Shown here: positions 1 to 13,760 of the stretch, piece after piece
How positions within the stretch are numbered: the stretch's first letter is position 1
Layout: every line of letters starts with the position of its first letter
Assembly (NCBI RefSeq): GCF_024139115.2
Contig: NC_085140.1
Span: 52,043,907 to 52,107,906 of the forward strand
Length of the DNA: 64,000 bases
Direction of reading: 5' to 3'
Source of the DNA: Armigeres subalbatus
Lineage: Eukaryota; Arthropoda; Insecta; Diptera; Culicidae
Notes under the pieces: generated by a model
The model's database searches: none
Told to the model about the DNA's origin: nothing
What the model saw: only the letters and a program-made list of their open reading frames with translations
Translations under genes and position numbers: made by a program

Positions 1-280
<280 letters not shown>

Positions 281-470
281 GGGCAGCAGGGACTTTGTCC
301 AAGGGCTTGACGACCCCTCCCCATAGCCACTGCGAGTTAGGGGGCCTGTCTAGGATGTGGTGGTGTTTCACAGTGGGCTCTGTTTATCCTCTATAAAAAG
401 CTGCATGTGTCTGCAAGCAGGCCCTATCACAGCGACCGTGCGCCGCTCAAAGCACACAAGCCCAAGAGGA
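281..470 (+). promoter_or_regulatory. 5' leader module of the R1-like element, with TATA-like box
   Basis: The first roughly 190 bases after the (AC)n contain TATAAAA at 392-398 followed by GCTGCATG. The same module, in the same order, forms the 5' end of the RTE-clade element (minus strand, 32438 down to about 32245, TATAAAA at 32318-32324 on the minus strand) and, more diverged, the start of the 1 kb derivative at 5948. Non-LTR elements carry internal promoters in their 5' UTR, so this is probably promoter and/or structured leader. Function is inferred; the sharing is seen directly. Confidence 0.6.
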
Positions 471-815
471 GTGCCAACCGGCACATCAGGATTCATACCA
501 GTAAGATCCTGATTATGGTATACTGGTCACGGCAAACGACATTGGACGATTCTCGGTTTATGGATAGGACTAGGCGTATATGGGCTGACAGTCGAGCTAT
601 TCTGTTTCCTGAGTAAAAAGAGTGACATCTTCTTGAAATGGCAAGCAGGCTAATGGTTCGTCTGCCTCCGTCCCGATAAACAACCTGGCAGGCCTCCGGT
701 AACGCTCAAAACCTGTCACCTATACCGGTGGGTAGTAGGTTCAGATGCACCATTCCTGATTTACACCGATCCGGCTCTGAACACGGTGTTATAAGGCACC
801 GGAGTCAATCCTTGC

Positions 816-2205
816 ATGGACCTCACTGTTTACAAAGGCACCCATGGGATCATAAGAGGCGACTATCTACAACAGGTAGAGATAACGGCCCGGAGGGGGG
901 ACCCTTTTACCAGTAGTACGGCCAAGACTGCTGAGTACCAGGCAGGCCAACAGGAGCTAGGATCCTGGAATAGGGTGTCCACCCAAAAATCGGAAAGTAG
1001 TGCTACTCAGGAGGAGCTACAATTCGGGAGGTCCAACCTGATGGAGGTGCGGAAGCGAGTCAACGAGCTTTATGACTTCGTGAAGGACAAGCACAATGTT
1101 CACACGAAGATCAAGCTTCTAGTGACAAGCATTAAGTCCGCCGTAAAGCAGCCGAACACGAACAGATCGCGCTGAAAAAGAAAGCCGAAGCAGCTGAAAA
1201 GGTGCTGAAAGATGCGGCGGAGCATACAGCAGTTGAGACACAGCAGGCACCCAAAAGTCCCCGAACCACTCGCACGGAAAAACGAGAAAGGGATTCGCCT
1301 GGAGAGCAGGAAGGCACGAAAAGCAACGGAACGTGCAAGACTTTGCCAGCGTTCTGAAGGAACGTGTCAAGGATGGTGAGTGGCAGACCGTGGAAAACCA
1401 GCGGGAGAAGAGGAAGCAGCAGAAGGAGAATGTGGAAAAGAGGAAGGAACAGAAGAAACAAGAAAAACGTCGTTCTCCTCGGGAGAGAGTTAAAGGTGAT
1501 GCCCTGATCGTAGAAGCGAGCGATAAAACGTCGTACGCAGCGATCCTGAAGAAAGTGAGAGAGGACCCGGAGCTAAAAGACTTGGGTGAGAAAGTGGTGA
1601 GAACTAGGCGTACCCAGAAGGGGGAGTTGCTGTTCGAGCTGAAGAAGGATCCCACGATCAAGAGCTCGGCCTTCCGGGAGCTCATTGCCAATTCATTGGG
1701 CAGTGACGGTAACGTAAGAGCTCTAACGCAGGAAGCAGTGGTCGAGTGCAGAGACCTGGACGAGATCACGACGGAAGACGAACTGAGGGATGCACTGGTC
1801 TCACAATGCAAGCTGCGGGAAGTACAAAAGACGGTTCGACTGAGGAGAGCGTACGATGGCACCCAAGTAGCAGCGATACGACTACCAGCAGAGGCTGCCA
1901 ACAAAATGGTGGAGGCGGGCAAGGTGAAAGTAGGATGGTCGGTGTGCCCGTTGAGATTCGCCCCACGAGTCACCAAGCAGATGGAGCGATGCTTCAAATG
2001 CATGGCGTTTGGCCACCAGACGCGAAACTGCAAAGGCCCGGATAGATCCGGTCTATGTAGGAAATGTGGTGAAGAAGGACACGTTGCTAGGGACTGCACG
2101 AAGCAACCAAGATGCCTGCTCTGCAAACCGGAGGACGGAAACGACCATACGACGGATGACTTCCAATACCCTGTATACAAGAAGGAGATGGCGGGTCGAG
2201 ATTAA
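816..2205 (+). pseudogene. ORF1 (gag-like, CCHC zinc knuckles) of the R1-like element, frameshifted
   Basis: ORF1 of R1-clade elements encodes a nucleic-acid-binding protein that packages the RNA. Here the reading passes through at least two frame breaks, near 1145-1150 and near 1325-1335. After the breaks comes a long basic, charged stretch (about 1380-1500, rich in Lys, Arg, Glu, Gln). Near the C-terminus is CFKCMAFGHQTRNC, then CRKCGEEGHVARDC, then a third knuckle starting CLLC: the three-knuckle array usual for this family. The stop TAA overlaps the ORF2 ATG (TAATG, 2203-2207), a stop-restart arrangement. The N-terminal start at 816 is the first plausible ATG and is uncertain. Confidence 0.75.
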
Positions 2206-5178
2206 TGGAGATCATCCAGTTGAATCTCAATCATTGCGACACCGCACAGCAACTGCTGTGGCAGTCAACAACAGAAGCAATGTGCGACTTGGCAATTATT
2301 GCTGAGCCATATCGGATCCCTTCTGACAACGGCAACTGGGTGGCGGATTCATCGGGGATTGCAGCTATCCAAGTGATGGGCAAATTCCCTATTCAAGAAG
2401 TGGTAGACAGCTCAAGCGAAGGTTTCGTTATCTCCAAAATCAACGGGATCTTCGTGTGTAGCTGCTACGCACCCCGAGATGGACTTTGGAGCAGTATAAC
2501 TGGATGCTGAACTCACTCACGAAGAAGCTGTTCCACCGAAAACCGGAAATCATCGGAGGCGACTTCAACGCTTGGGCAGTGGAGTGGGGAAGCAGGCTGA
2601 CTAACCCCAGAGGTTACAGTTTGCTGGAGTCGTTGGCAAAGCTGGACGTCAGGCTGTGCAACGAAGGTACCGTTAGTACATTTCGCAGAGATGGCAGGAA
2701 GTCCATCATCGACGTCACGTTCTGCAGTCCGTCGCTGGTGAGGAACATGAACTGGAGAGTTAGTGAGGACTATACACATAGTGATCATCAGGCGATCCGG
2801 TATTGTGTTGGAACACGAATGCCGACGGTACGGCGAGAGATTAGGAATAGCGGGCGAAAATGGAAGGCGAAGGACTTCGACAAAGATCTTTTTATCGAAG
2901 CACTCCGAGCGGACAGCGGCGCTACAAATCTCGATGCAGACGAGCTGACAGAAACTCTTGCGAGGGCATGCGATGCGACGATGCCAAGGAGACTGGAGCC
3001 AAGGAAAAGCCGGCGGCTAAATTACTGGTGGAACGATACTCTTGCTAGCCTTCGTGCTGCGTGTCTCAGAGCCAGAAGACACTTTCAGAGAGCAAGGTCT
3101 GAAACAGTCAGAGAGGAGCGTAAGATAATCTTCCGTGAAGCTAGATCGGCCTTCAAACGGGAGATTAAAGTCAGCCAATCCAACTGCTTCAAGGAGTTGT
3201 GCCGAGAAGCTGACGCTGATCCTTGGGGCAACGCTTATCGGGTCGTAACAGCGAGGATCAGGGGTCCAGCGACACCAGTGGAAATGTGTCCTGACAAGCT
3301 GAAGATCATCGTTGATGGTCTCTTCCCGCAGCATGATTCTACGATGTGGCCACCTACACCGTATGTAGATGAAGACGGAGTAACCATTGCAGGTATGCAA
3401 GTCTCCAACGACGAGCTGTCATCAGTGGCGAAAGGTCTGAAGATGAAGAAAGCTCCGGGTCCGGATGGAATTCCAAACGTGGCTCTAAAACTGCGATACT
3501 GGCGTTTCCAGATTTGTTTAGGATGGTGCTGCAGAAATGCCTAGCAGATGGTAACTTTCCGGATAGGTGGAAGATCCAGAAACTAGTGCTGCTGCCGAAA
3601 CCAGGGAAACCGCCGGGGAATCCAGCATCGTATAGGCCCATATGCCTGCTGGATACACTGGGGAAGCTTCTGGAAAGGATTATCCTTAATCGGCTGACGC
3701 AGTTCACTGAAGGCGAGACTGGCTTATCGGAAATGCAGTTCGGATTCCGAAAAGGCAGATCGACGGTGGACGCAATCAGGACGGTCATTGAAGTTTCAGA
3801 AAAAGCGGCCAAGAAGAAGAGGCGCGGCAATCGATTCTGCGCTGTAGTAACGATTGACGTCAAAAACGCTTTTAACAGTGCCAGCTGGGAGGCTATCGCC
3901 GCAGCGCTGCACGGTATGCGGGTTCCTGACTACTTGTGTAGAATCATTGAAAGTTACTTCCAGAACCGGATCCTGGTTTACGAAACGAATTCGGGGCAGA
4001 AGTCGATTAGGGTTACCGCAGGTGTTCCGCAAGGTTCCATTCTAGGCCCGACGCTGTGGAACATTATGTATAACGGAGTTCTAAAACTGAAGTTGCCCAA
4101 AGGCGTGAAGATTTTCGGATTCGCGGATGATGTCGTTCTAACGTTCTAACCGGAGAGTCGCTGGAAGAGGTAGAAAGCTGGTGGCGGAGACGACCGACGC
4201 AGTTGAAAACTGGATGACTGGAGTCAAACTGCAGCTTGCTCACCACAAAACAGAAGTGATGCTGGTTAGCAACTGCCGCGAGATCCAGCGGATCCAGCTT
4301 ACCATAGGAGGGCACAACATACCGTCCGTGCGGGCTTTGAGACATCTAGGAGTGATGATCGACGACCGTTTGAATTTCAACACCCATGTCGACTATTCCT
4401 GCGAGAAGGCGGCAAAGATGGTCAGTGCGCTTGCTAGGATCATGCCGAACGTTGGCGGACCGAGAGGCAGCTGTAGGCGTCTTCTGGCGACCGTATCATC
4501 CTCAATACTTAGGTACGGCGTTCCAGCCTGGGGAGCTGCGCTCAAGACGAAACGTAATCGCAGGAAGTTGAATAGCGTGTTTCGTCTAATGGCCATTCGA
4601 GTGGCGAGTGCGTACCGAACAATTTCGTCAGAGGCAGTTTGCGTTATCGCAGGATGATTCCAATCTGCATAACTTTAGCAGAGGATATCGAGTGCTACCA
4701 ACGGAGAGGTACCAGAAATGTGAGGGAGACGATGAGACTGGACTCAATGGTGAAGTGGCAGCAGGAGTGGGACAATGCAGACAATGGAAGGTGGACCCAC
4801 CGGCTCATCCCCAATGTGTCGACGTGGGTGAACAGGGAGCATGGAGAGGTGAACTTTCACCTCACTCAGTTCCTATCCGGACACGGTTGTTTCCGCCAAT
4901 ATATGCACCGATGTGGCCATGCGTCATCGCCATTCTGCCCGGCGTGTATCAACGTAGAGGAGACTCCAGAGCACGTGTTATTCGATTGTCCGAGGTTTGC
5001 GGAAGCACGTAGAGGAATGCCTGCCCTAAGCGTGGACAACATCGCAGAGCGAATGTGTCACGATGAAGATACGTGGAATGTGGTAAGCAGAGTCGTGAGG
5101 CAAATATTGTCAGAGCTGCAGCGTAGATGGAGAAGGGACCAGCAAACAAGCGTCGGCTCGGAGGAAAATCCAGCATAG
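2205..5178 (+). pseudogene. ORF2 (endonuclease-reverse transcriptase) of the R1-like element, frameshifted
   Basis: It starts at the ATG overlapping the ORF1 stop. The N-terminal endonuclease shows MEIIQLNLNHC, GGDFNAWAVEWGS, IDVTFCSP and SDH. The reverse transcriptase follows with APGPDGIPN (about 3450), RPICLLDTLGKLLERI, FGFRKGRSTVDAI, IDVKNAFNS, GVPQGSILGP (about 4021) and the catalytic GFADDVVL (about 4117-4140). A C-terminal Cys/His cluster (CGHASSPFCPAC...H...C, about 4914-4992) is typical of R1. The frame breaks near 2490, 3515, 4145-4185 and 4640 make it non-functional, yet most of the protein can be followed, so decay is recent. It would nick the (AC)n target and prime reverse transcription there. 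Confidence 0.85.

Positions 5179-6941
<1,763 letters not shown>

Positions 6942-7018
<77 letters not shown>
6942..7018. repeat. (AC)n microsatellite, third tract
   Basis: An AC run that follows the 3' A-run of the 1 kb derivative and closes the cluster; unrelated sequence begins at 7019. Confidence 0.95.
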
Positions 7019-7020
<2 letters not shown>

Positions 7021-7782
7021 ACCTGTGGGATCCATGAATAAAATGCATGCATGGCATATGCTTATGGTCATCCTAGAAATTTATGGAGTAAGACTTCTAG
7101 GCTTACACGAATATCTAGAGGGACTTTAATCTAATTTCAATATGGTACATGATCTTTGCGATATTAGCCCGTTTTTCCCTTAAGTTCTCGGCGTGAAGTT
7201 GTATTTATTCACACTTTGCGTTTCCAAAGAATAGACAACTTCATATTAGTAATATGAATGAAGTTTGTATACTACTTGGAACCAACAACAACAAGACAAC
7301 AATAACTTTTTGGAATGCAAATATATCAAGATGAGGTTTCACATCTTGTTTATTCTTCAATAACTGCCTAGAGCTAATGACAACAACTTGAACTACTTGA
7401 AATGCAAACATATACCAATAGCCTTCCGTTCGTGGGTTGATCTGCAGATCATTCCTGTATGGAGTTCATAGACTACCTAGTACCATGGCAAAAACCAAAA
7501 CTACTAGGAATGCATACATTCACTCAGATGAGGTTGACCCGATTTAGTCTACCCCTGATTTTACCTAACCCTATTTTATTGGGTTTTCAACCCAATTTTC
7601 CGCAAACAACAATGATTTTCATGAAATAACTTTCACTGCCTGTAGCTTATTATGAATCATTTATGAGTACCTGTTAAGAAGTTTGTAAGTGGCCATATGA
7701 AGTTTCCGACCGAGGACCGGCACTCGGATTCGTTTGGATGTTGGATTCCAGGCTCTTCGACTCGGCCGGTTCGGCCATTTTT
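7019..7782. other. Non-coding stretch with weak degenerate repeats
   Basis: AT-rich with no coding signal. Between about 7285 and 7530 three degenerate segments share 'acttggaatgcaaatata' and 'cagatgaggtt' pieces, suggesting an old tandem repeat of roughly 100 bp. From about 7690 the sequence becomes less AT-rich ahead of the candidate promoter. Confidence 0.4.
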
Positions 7783-7819
7783 TATAAAGGAAACCTCTAA
7801 GTGTTGTGGTTTCCTTTCT
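7783..7819 (+). promoter_or_regulatory. Candidate core promoter: TATA box at -31 and TCT (polypyrimidine) initiator
   Basis: TATAAA occupies 7783-7788. Exactly 31 bases after its first T lies C+1 (7814) of TCCTTTCT, a full match to the YYC+1TTTYY initiator used by insect ribosomal-protein and translation-factor genes (established in Drosophila). Spacing and motif fit are seen directly; that transcription starts here is inferred. The immediate neighbourhood carries no recognised transposon, and a short coding exon with a good donor follows 41 bases later. Confidence 0.45.
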
Positions 7820-7854
7820 CCAAGTACCTCTTCGCCGTCGTCGTAATTTTGACG

Positions 7855-7879
7855 ATGTTTAGATTAGCTGGCTTATCAG
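7855..7879 (+). CDS. Candidate first coding exon (MFRLAGLS-) with splice donor
   Basis: ATG at 7855 (A at -3) opens eight codons, M-F-R-L-A-G-L-S, plus one base, ending TCAG|GTAGGTAC, a good splice donor at 7879/7880 in phase 1. A 41-base leader, a tiny first exon and a TCT initiator are the usual plan of highly expressed translation or mitochondrial genes. The peptide is too short to name a protein and I could not identify the next exon in this window; it may lie beyond the nested repeats or outside. It could also be chance. Confidence 0.35.
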
Positions 7880-8354
7880 GTAGGTACTTAAAAGCAACAC
7901 AGTTCTGAGAAACAGTCTTATCATTTATTTGTATAGATTTGTATGCCTTAAGTGTTTTGAATAATCAGTTCTTTGGGGTAAAAATTTATGAGACGCACAA
8001 AGCAAATCTATTTTAGGTCATTTTACAATTTAATCATTATAATTCATCAACGTCATACATAGTCATGTGGGGCCACATTCTACGTAGGGGTGATGCATCG
8101 AAATCTGTAGAGTAGAGTGGGGCAAGAGTACGCACTTAGGAGTCAGGGCAACAAATTCTGCTTTTGATTTTAGTCCATCTAAACGATTTTATATTCTTAA
8201 CTAAGTAAGTGTTAATAAGAGATAGTAATAACTAATAAGAGAGATATTTGAATTTTATAAATGTCATGTCAAACTGTTAAAAAAATGCACGCCAGAGCCA
8301 CAGGAGCACGCGCACTGAAAATACACTGGAATGTTTTCGCCGCTTTGTGGTCAT
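7880..8354. other. AT-rich sequence without recognised features
   Basis: If the exon at 7855-7879 is real, this is the start of its first intron. I see no coding signal or clear repeat here. Confidence 0.4.
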
Positions 8355-8728
8355 TAATTTAATTTCATTTATTCAGACTAAGGCCGAAGTGGTCTCTGCG
8401 GTATATAAGAGTCTGCTCCATTCGGCTCGGTCCATGGCTACACGTCACCAACCACGCAGTCTACGGAGGGTCCGCAAGTCATCTTCCACCTGATCGATCC
8501 ACCTTGCCCGCTGCGCTCTCGCCTTCTTGTGCCCGTCGGATCGTTGTCGAGAACCATTTTCACTGGGTTACTGTCCAACATTCTGGCTACGTTCCCGGCC
8601 CACAGAAGTTGTCCGATTTTCGCGGTATGAACGATGGTTGGTTCTCCCAATATCTCACGCAACTCGTGGTTCATTTGTCCCCTCCACGAACCGTCCACCA
8701 TCTGTACCCCACCATAGATGGTCGTATA
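8355..8728 (-). pseudogene. RTE-clade LINE, C-terminal ORF and 3' end fragment
   Basis: On the minus strand this encodes the region after the reverse transcriptase: YGGVQMVDGSW, QMNHELREILGEP, QLLWAGNVARM. It matches, with a few frameshifts, the end of the full-length RTE element at 28516-32438, including the 3' end next to 'cagactaaggccgaagtgg'. It is a 5'-truncated insertion, ending where the MITE at 8729 begins. Confidence 0.75.
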
Positions 8729-9003
8729 CACAGATAGAAAAAAGTTGTTGAAATTTACACGAAAGTAATGCACATAAAGGGAATGCCAGAAAAAGCATAA
8801 ATTAAAACGATATCATCACCTGAAATGTATGCAATTTGTATTGCATTATGACACTTTTTATACGAATAAGTGTCATAATGCTATGAAAATTGCATACATT
8901 TAGGGCGAACTTGTTGGAAAAGATTCATATACGCCCAGAATAGTTTAATTTTCCACGTCTTTATTATTTATGCGTCGATTACTTTTCATTATTTCTTTCT
9001 GTG
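8729..9003. mobile_element. MITE of family A (TIR CACAGA..., TA flanks)
   Basis: It begins TA|CACAGATAG and ends CTTTCTGTG|TA. The middle holds an inverted repeat around 'tgtcataatg', with 'atgcaattt' on both sides. Two other copies lie at 37313-37778 (opposite orientation, enlarged by an insertion) and 51439-51680 (more diverged). No coding capacity. TA duplication suggests a Tc1/mariner-type relative; superfamily not certain. Confidence 0.7.
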
Positions 9004-9005
9004 TA

Positions 9006-9629
9006 GGAGTATTCACAATTTTATATATGACGGTGACCGACAATATTGATTTCCCGCTGCATTTTGCAGTAACCTTGATGGAATTGTTGGTTTGTTTACA
9101 TTCTATCGGGTTCGTCGCAAGTGTGGCCATCTCTTGTTTCGGTTAATAAATATTTCTTGTGAATTTAATGGTACTTAGATGAATCATCAGGGTGAATAAA
9201 GTATTGTTTTCAATAGAGTGTAGTTATAATGGAAAGACGACGCGTTTATATAGCTTATTTCATGCTCTGTTTATGTGCATGATTTTCAACGCACAATTAC
9301 ATTGAGAAAACGATTACCTGGTCTACAATTACATTAGTCATATTTTTTTGCTGTGCAGGTTTTGGGATCCATTCAGTTTTTGTAACCGTCTAAGACGAAT
9401 TAAGTACTCTCCAATTATTTTCCAATTATTTTCGATATCTTTGCAGAAACGTATTTCGACCACAACTGTGTGGTCGTCTTCAGTGTCTCGTACTTGACTC
9501 GAATTGAAGAAAACAATCGCAACTTGCACTATTTATACTACGCTAGGTACCTAATCTAATCTTATTTGCCTACTTTATTTACCTATATAAATGCTGAGTA
9601 AATATGTTGAGTTTCATTCCCATCTGTGG
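9006..9629. other. Non-coding stretch with a dispersed-repeat fragment
   Basis: AT-rich. At 9447-9500 the segment 'cgtatttcgaccacaact' then 'gtcttcagtgtctcgtac' is a dispersed motif, also seen around 53480-53560 (inverted) and near 63585. No gene seen. Confidence 0.45.
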
Positions 9630-10247
9630 GTTTACATCGGAAGGTGCAGTGTCGAAGTTGCTAGTCAATTTCATACATCTACTTGAACGGAAATTTACTG
9701 GTTTTGTTCGAACTGTGTAGACCTATTCGAGGCTTTCCCAAGAATCGCCTACAGCGAGCTTTGCTTCAACTTCCGGGACGCATGGCAATCCAGACACCAC
9801 CACCAGTAGGTTTCCTGCTGTTATTTGGATTCTGATCACAACAAAATACCTAGCACAATTAGCACGATTAATCGCAACTAAACAGTCGAGCCTTGCAGCA
9901 GAGTTTTCTTCATACAAGGACGGAAATTACAGAACGCATATGTGCATAGGTCGCCTAACGGCAACGAAGCGCACGGTATACTAACGTCTCCGAGCTATTA
10001 TCATCGGCATTTTCATGGCCCTGAACGCCAGATAAGATATGCCTATTTCTCGTTGGGATAGGTCTAATGAGGTCAACATTAATACAACGGTTTCCATTTC
10101 GTTATCAAACTTTGAATTGCGATAACAAACAACGAGTCTATATAGAGGGAACATCTCCCATTTCCATTACACTGAACATATATTCATATCATGTTTTTTT
10201 AGGTCATTGTAAATATGATGTTCTATTTGCTTACATCATGAAAAAAA
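9630..10247 (+). repeat. Repeat L, copy 1, left part
   Basis: Closely matches 17650-18255 ('catcggaaggtgcag...', 'ttccgggacgcatggcaatc', 'gcacaattagcacgattaat'). The match stops at 10247 and resumes at about 15923, so copy 1 is interrupted by some 5.7 kb of other elements. The repeat has no recognisable ORF; short open frames in it are not conserved between copies. Confidence 0.75.
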
Positions 10248-10251
10248 TGTT

Positions 10252-10757
10252 GGGGTTGTATACAAGATACGACCGCTCGACGTAAACTACGTAAACCAAT
10301 TATTCCGCTCTATATAGAAGAGAAGAAACCATCCCACAACACTACTACCCAGCTTTACCTGGGCACCTCCCAGCTCCCACTCTATGAGGGAGTAGGGACT
10401 CCACTGTCTAGCGGCTGGGCCACCTCATTCATACAACCCAGTTCAATAATAGATAATACCCTAAAAGTAGGCAATTACCAAGGATTGGAACGCGCTGTAT
10501 AGGAGTCGCATGATGCATGAAAGTACTAAAATTTTCAATAGTTTAGCGTTGATAATCAATAGTTTCAATACTACTGGCAAATTGGTGGAGAGTTTGCGAA
10601 TCGATTGATATATAAATCTTTGAAATCCATCGAAAGATAAAGGACCTATTAATGTTACAAATCTTACATGATTTCGTGACGGTCCTCAATTTCGAAATTT
10701 TCATTTTACACCCTGTGTCCGAGTCCTCCCCTTAGACGTAGTTTACGTCAAAAAAAC
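10252..10757. mobile_element. TIR element of family T, short copy
   Basis: The left end holds 'gacgtaaactacgtaaa' (10277-10296) and the right end its inverse 'gacgtagtttacgtc' (10734-10748), with GGGTT/AACCC at the outer ends. The inner right half matches 24296-24515, and the left end matches 19681-19721. Non-coding. It is inserted in repeat L copy 1. Confidence 0.6.
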
Positions 10758-11310
10758 CCAGATTAATCCACCTAGCAGTGATGATGCCTTTCTCGTACAT
10801 TATAAAATATATTGAAAAAATCACTTTAGAAAGGTCAAAAAAGCTCTTTGGGGGAATAGATCACATTTTTTCGATCCGGTGTTGAACTTAATCTAGAATT
10901 AAAAAAACACCTAAATAAAGATTAAAAAAAAACATTTTTTCGATCATTTTTAATATTTTTGCCTTGTCACCATTCAAAAAAAATTGTTCTTTGAATTTTC
11001 AAGGGGGACCTTTGGGGAAAAACAATGATTTTTCAATAATTCCGAAAAGCAATGATCAGGCCCATTTTCAATAGCAAACAATTCCCCGTCGAATGCAACT
11101 TGTTGCGAGTAAATCGGATAATTCTAAGTTCCAAAAAGTGTGCCTACAAAATTTGTACACATACACAAAAAAACAGACGTCACCTCAGTTTGTCGAGCTG
11201 AGTCGATCGGTATATAACACTATGGGTCTCCGGGCCTTCTATCAAGTTTTTTTAGCAATCATATAGCCTTGCTGTTCAACTTTGTTGTACGAGAAAGGAA
11301 AAAATGCATA
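10758..11310. mobile_element. TIR element with 'cctttctcgtac' ends
   Basis: It opens 'cagattaatccacctagc' then 'gatgatgcctttctcgtac' and closes 'ttgtacgagaaagg', the inverse. The right half ('gtcgaatgcaacttgttg', 'gtttgtcgagctgagtcg', 'actatgggtct') matches 15680-15918; the opening also recurs, decayed, at 21609, 25578 and 57616. No ORF. Family of unknown type, frequent in this window. Confidence 0.6.
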
Positions 11311-11723
11311 TGTTACAAATATGCGATCGTGCGATAGTACAATGATTAGCGATATTTAGTAAATACAATGATTAGCGCAACGGCGCGTTTTGAAAAATAC
11401 ATATGGATTAACTTTCCAGACGCGTTGCTGCGCCTACAATTGTTTTAGGGCTGATTCCCACGTAGTGTTTTTTCACCAATGTAATATTAAAGTTCAATAA
11501 AACTAGTTGTATGTCATACATTGATTTTGCATCCCTTTGTGTAATAATCGTACAAGTACATTTGTGAAAATGAAACCAACAATTCACATAAATATAAATG
11601 AAAAAAGCCGCATAATATGGAAATAAGGAGGTGTATGAAAACGAACGTTAAGTTCAAATCACCCAAATGCCCAAACTACACCATCATTCCACCCAAACCA
11701 ACCAAACCACCAACCCCAATAAG
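11311..11723. other. AT-rich sequence, no clear feature
   Basis: Contains two copies of 'acaatgattagcg' (11339, 11367) and an A-rich tract. The open frame from 11617 runs into the next transposon and is not a recognisable protein. Confidence 0.4.
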
Positions 11724-11985
11724 CAGGGGTGGCATTGTGCATCTCGATTCGAACGTAATTCTATCGAGTCGAACATGTTTGGCATTACAGGTTTCGATTC
11801 GATCTCGAAAACGACTCATCGTTCGAGTATGCTCGAGGAGGTACAAGAATAACGAGATGTTTTGGCATTATGGATTCTCGATAGCACACTGAAAAACGAC
11901 TCAAGTCGAATGAAAAACACTCGTCACCTTTTTAGCTTTCGAATGTTGTTCGAGAGTCATTTCTTGCTGAAAGTTTTTAATTATA

Positions 11986-12252
11986 CAGTAGCCGTTCGAT
12001 AACTGCAAAATGTTTACTTTTCAGTTAGCGAATGCCGTTCGATAACTGCAACGCATTTTAGACGTCAAACGGTTGTCAATCGACGTTAGATGCAGTAAAA
12101 GTGCATCTGATTGTGCAGCGCAATGCAGCTGTCATTGAGTATGGCATCGTTTTGAAGTTTAGCTGTCCGATAACTGCAAAACTGTTGCAACTATCGAATT
12201 GCAGTTAAAAAGCATTGCAGTTAAATGACTTGCAGTTATCGAACGTCTACTG
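11986..12252. mobile_element. TA-flanked MITE, 'cagtagccgttcgataactg' ends
   Basis: TA|CAGTAGCCGTTCGATAACTG at the left and the inverse, cagttatcgaacgtctactg|TA, at the right. The GTTCGATAACTGCAA motif recurs internally at 12040 and 12167. Length 267 bp, TA duplication, no ORF: a Tc1/mariner-type MITE nested in the CAGGGGTG element. Confidence 0.8.
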
Positions 12253-12796
12253 TAATTTGTTATTATTTCTCTACGAGAAGAGAATAAATGTTTTATTATT
12301 GTTTCTTGATGAAAACAATGTCATAAGTATACCTACTTTTACAGTTCCCTGACAATATGCAATTTCTAATTATCCCGAAATCCGCGTAAAAACGACTTCA
12401 ACTAAAATCGGTTTTTCGAAGTTTTCACGTATTTCTTGACGATTTCGATAAACCGCGTGAAAAATCCATGAGGAAAATCTGCGTAAAAATAAATGAGTTA
12501 AATAAAAAAACGCGCATGAGATGACTCAAGTGCATTTAACTAAAACACATAGAAACATCAAAGTAATTTATTATCGAATCCTTCTTTAGCTTTAAATTAT
12601 TTAGCTCAAAATTGGATCTATGGCATAAATTCGAATAAACATAAAACTTATAATTTGTGTCGTAACAATATCTCAATTTACAAAACATGTCGTATCGGCA
12701 TAATGTTTTAATCGGTTGCAACTGCTCAATAAATAATATTGCTTTTTAAAGTCATCGAGCACAATTTGCTTGTTTATAAATTAACTGTCAATTCAT

Positions 12797-12965
12797 GCCA
12801 TGAAGGATGCCTATCCAACAGGCAACATACTACACGCAGATGAAATTACTCTTATTCTCTCTGTTTACTCACATTCGCCATGCGCTGAAGGTTGTCTCTC
12901 CTGCAGGCGGCATACTAAACACGGAGACAGCTATCTCTTATTCTCTCTGTTTACATTCCGTTTGA
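12797..12965. repeat. Two-copy tandem duplication, about 85 bp
   Basis: 'tgaaggatgcctat' to 'ttattctctctgtttac' at 12800-12870 is repeated in altered form at 12885-12955 ('tgaaggttgtctct' to 'ttattctctctgtttac'). Confidence 0.6.
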
Positions 12966-13122
12966 CAGAACATACTCGATTGAACTAGTACAACACCATT
13001 CGAAATCTTGTACTGCGACTGAATGAAGTCGAACGAAATACATAATGCCGCAATTTTTTCGAAACGAATCGAAAAACTTACGAATCGAGTGATTCGATTC
13101 GAGATGCGCAATGTCACCCCAG

Positions 13123-13760
13123 TTAGCCTCAATGACACGCCTCTTCTTTCATTCCAAAGCATGCAACAAAATGGCAGCAAACGTAACGAGCGCACGAGAA
13201 AGCATGTACGTAGGTATGCGATTTTTATTTCCAACGATGAAACTTTTACAGCTGTGTTGATGCGAGCGGATAAAGTCATCGGCTTCGGGTCTCTAGCGCG
13301 TGTGCGTTCGTCCATTAGTTTTCGTGTTCCACATTTGAAGCTTTGGAAAACTTTGCTTGAGAGTTTGTGTTGAGAGGTTAGCATCATCAATAAAGCACGA
13401 AAGAAGCAACACAAACATTCATGCTGTCAGTTATATACACGGTGCGAAATTCATTCACCGCATGCGGAAATGCTACACCCTTAATTTGTTTTACTCAATA
13501 TTGTGCGGTTACTTGCTAAGTTTTTTATAACTTTATTAAAGTGTTATTTTAATCTCCAGATTATGTTCAACATCGTACTTGCTAAATGGACACGGTCGGT
13601 TAAAGTAGCTGTTCCTTAAATAGTTCGTTAAAGTAGTCGCTAGATTATTTGCTGTTGGTTTGAGCGAGACAGAGTATATGTAAAAAAAAAATTAACCAGC
13701 AATCTGCGGTGTATTGTTCGAAATGAACGTTTATCAGACTTTCTGCTGTACTATAGATCT
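13123..13760. other. Sequence without recognised gene
   Basis: Overlapping open frames on both strands at 12938-13414 show no known motif and one runs into the TIR element. I treat them as chance frames. No clear repeat seen. Confidence 0.35.

Larger units (their letters stand above)
11724..13122. mobile_element. TIR element starting CAGGGGTG, about 1.4 kb, non-coding
   Basis: The left end 'caggggtggcattgtgcatc' is mirrored at the right end (13101-13122, 'gatgcgcaatgtcaccccag'). Near both ends short 'tcgattcg'/'cgaatcga' motifs recur many times, probably subterminal binding sites. The CAGGGGTG start is hAT-like, but I could not find an 8-bp duplication. It contains the MITE at 11986-12252 and a tandem duplication at 12797-12965. 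No transposase frame. Confidence 0.55.

Noticed and set aside
1119..2180. 353-codon minus-strand frame over ORF1 of the R1-like element
   Set aside because: Antisense to the CCHC-containing ORF1; low-complexity Ser/Phe/Cys composition follows from the charged sense strand.
10067..10285. Small protein gene in repeat L
   Set aside because: Frame is not conserved in copy 2 of the repeat and runs into the family T element.
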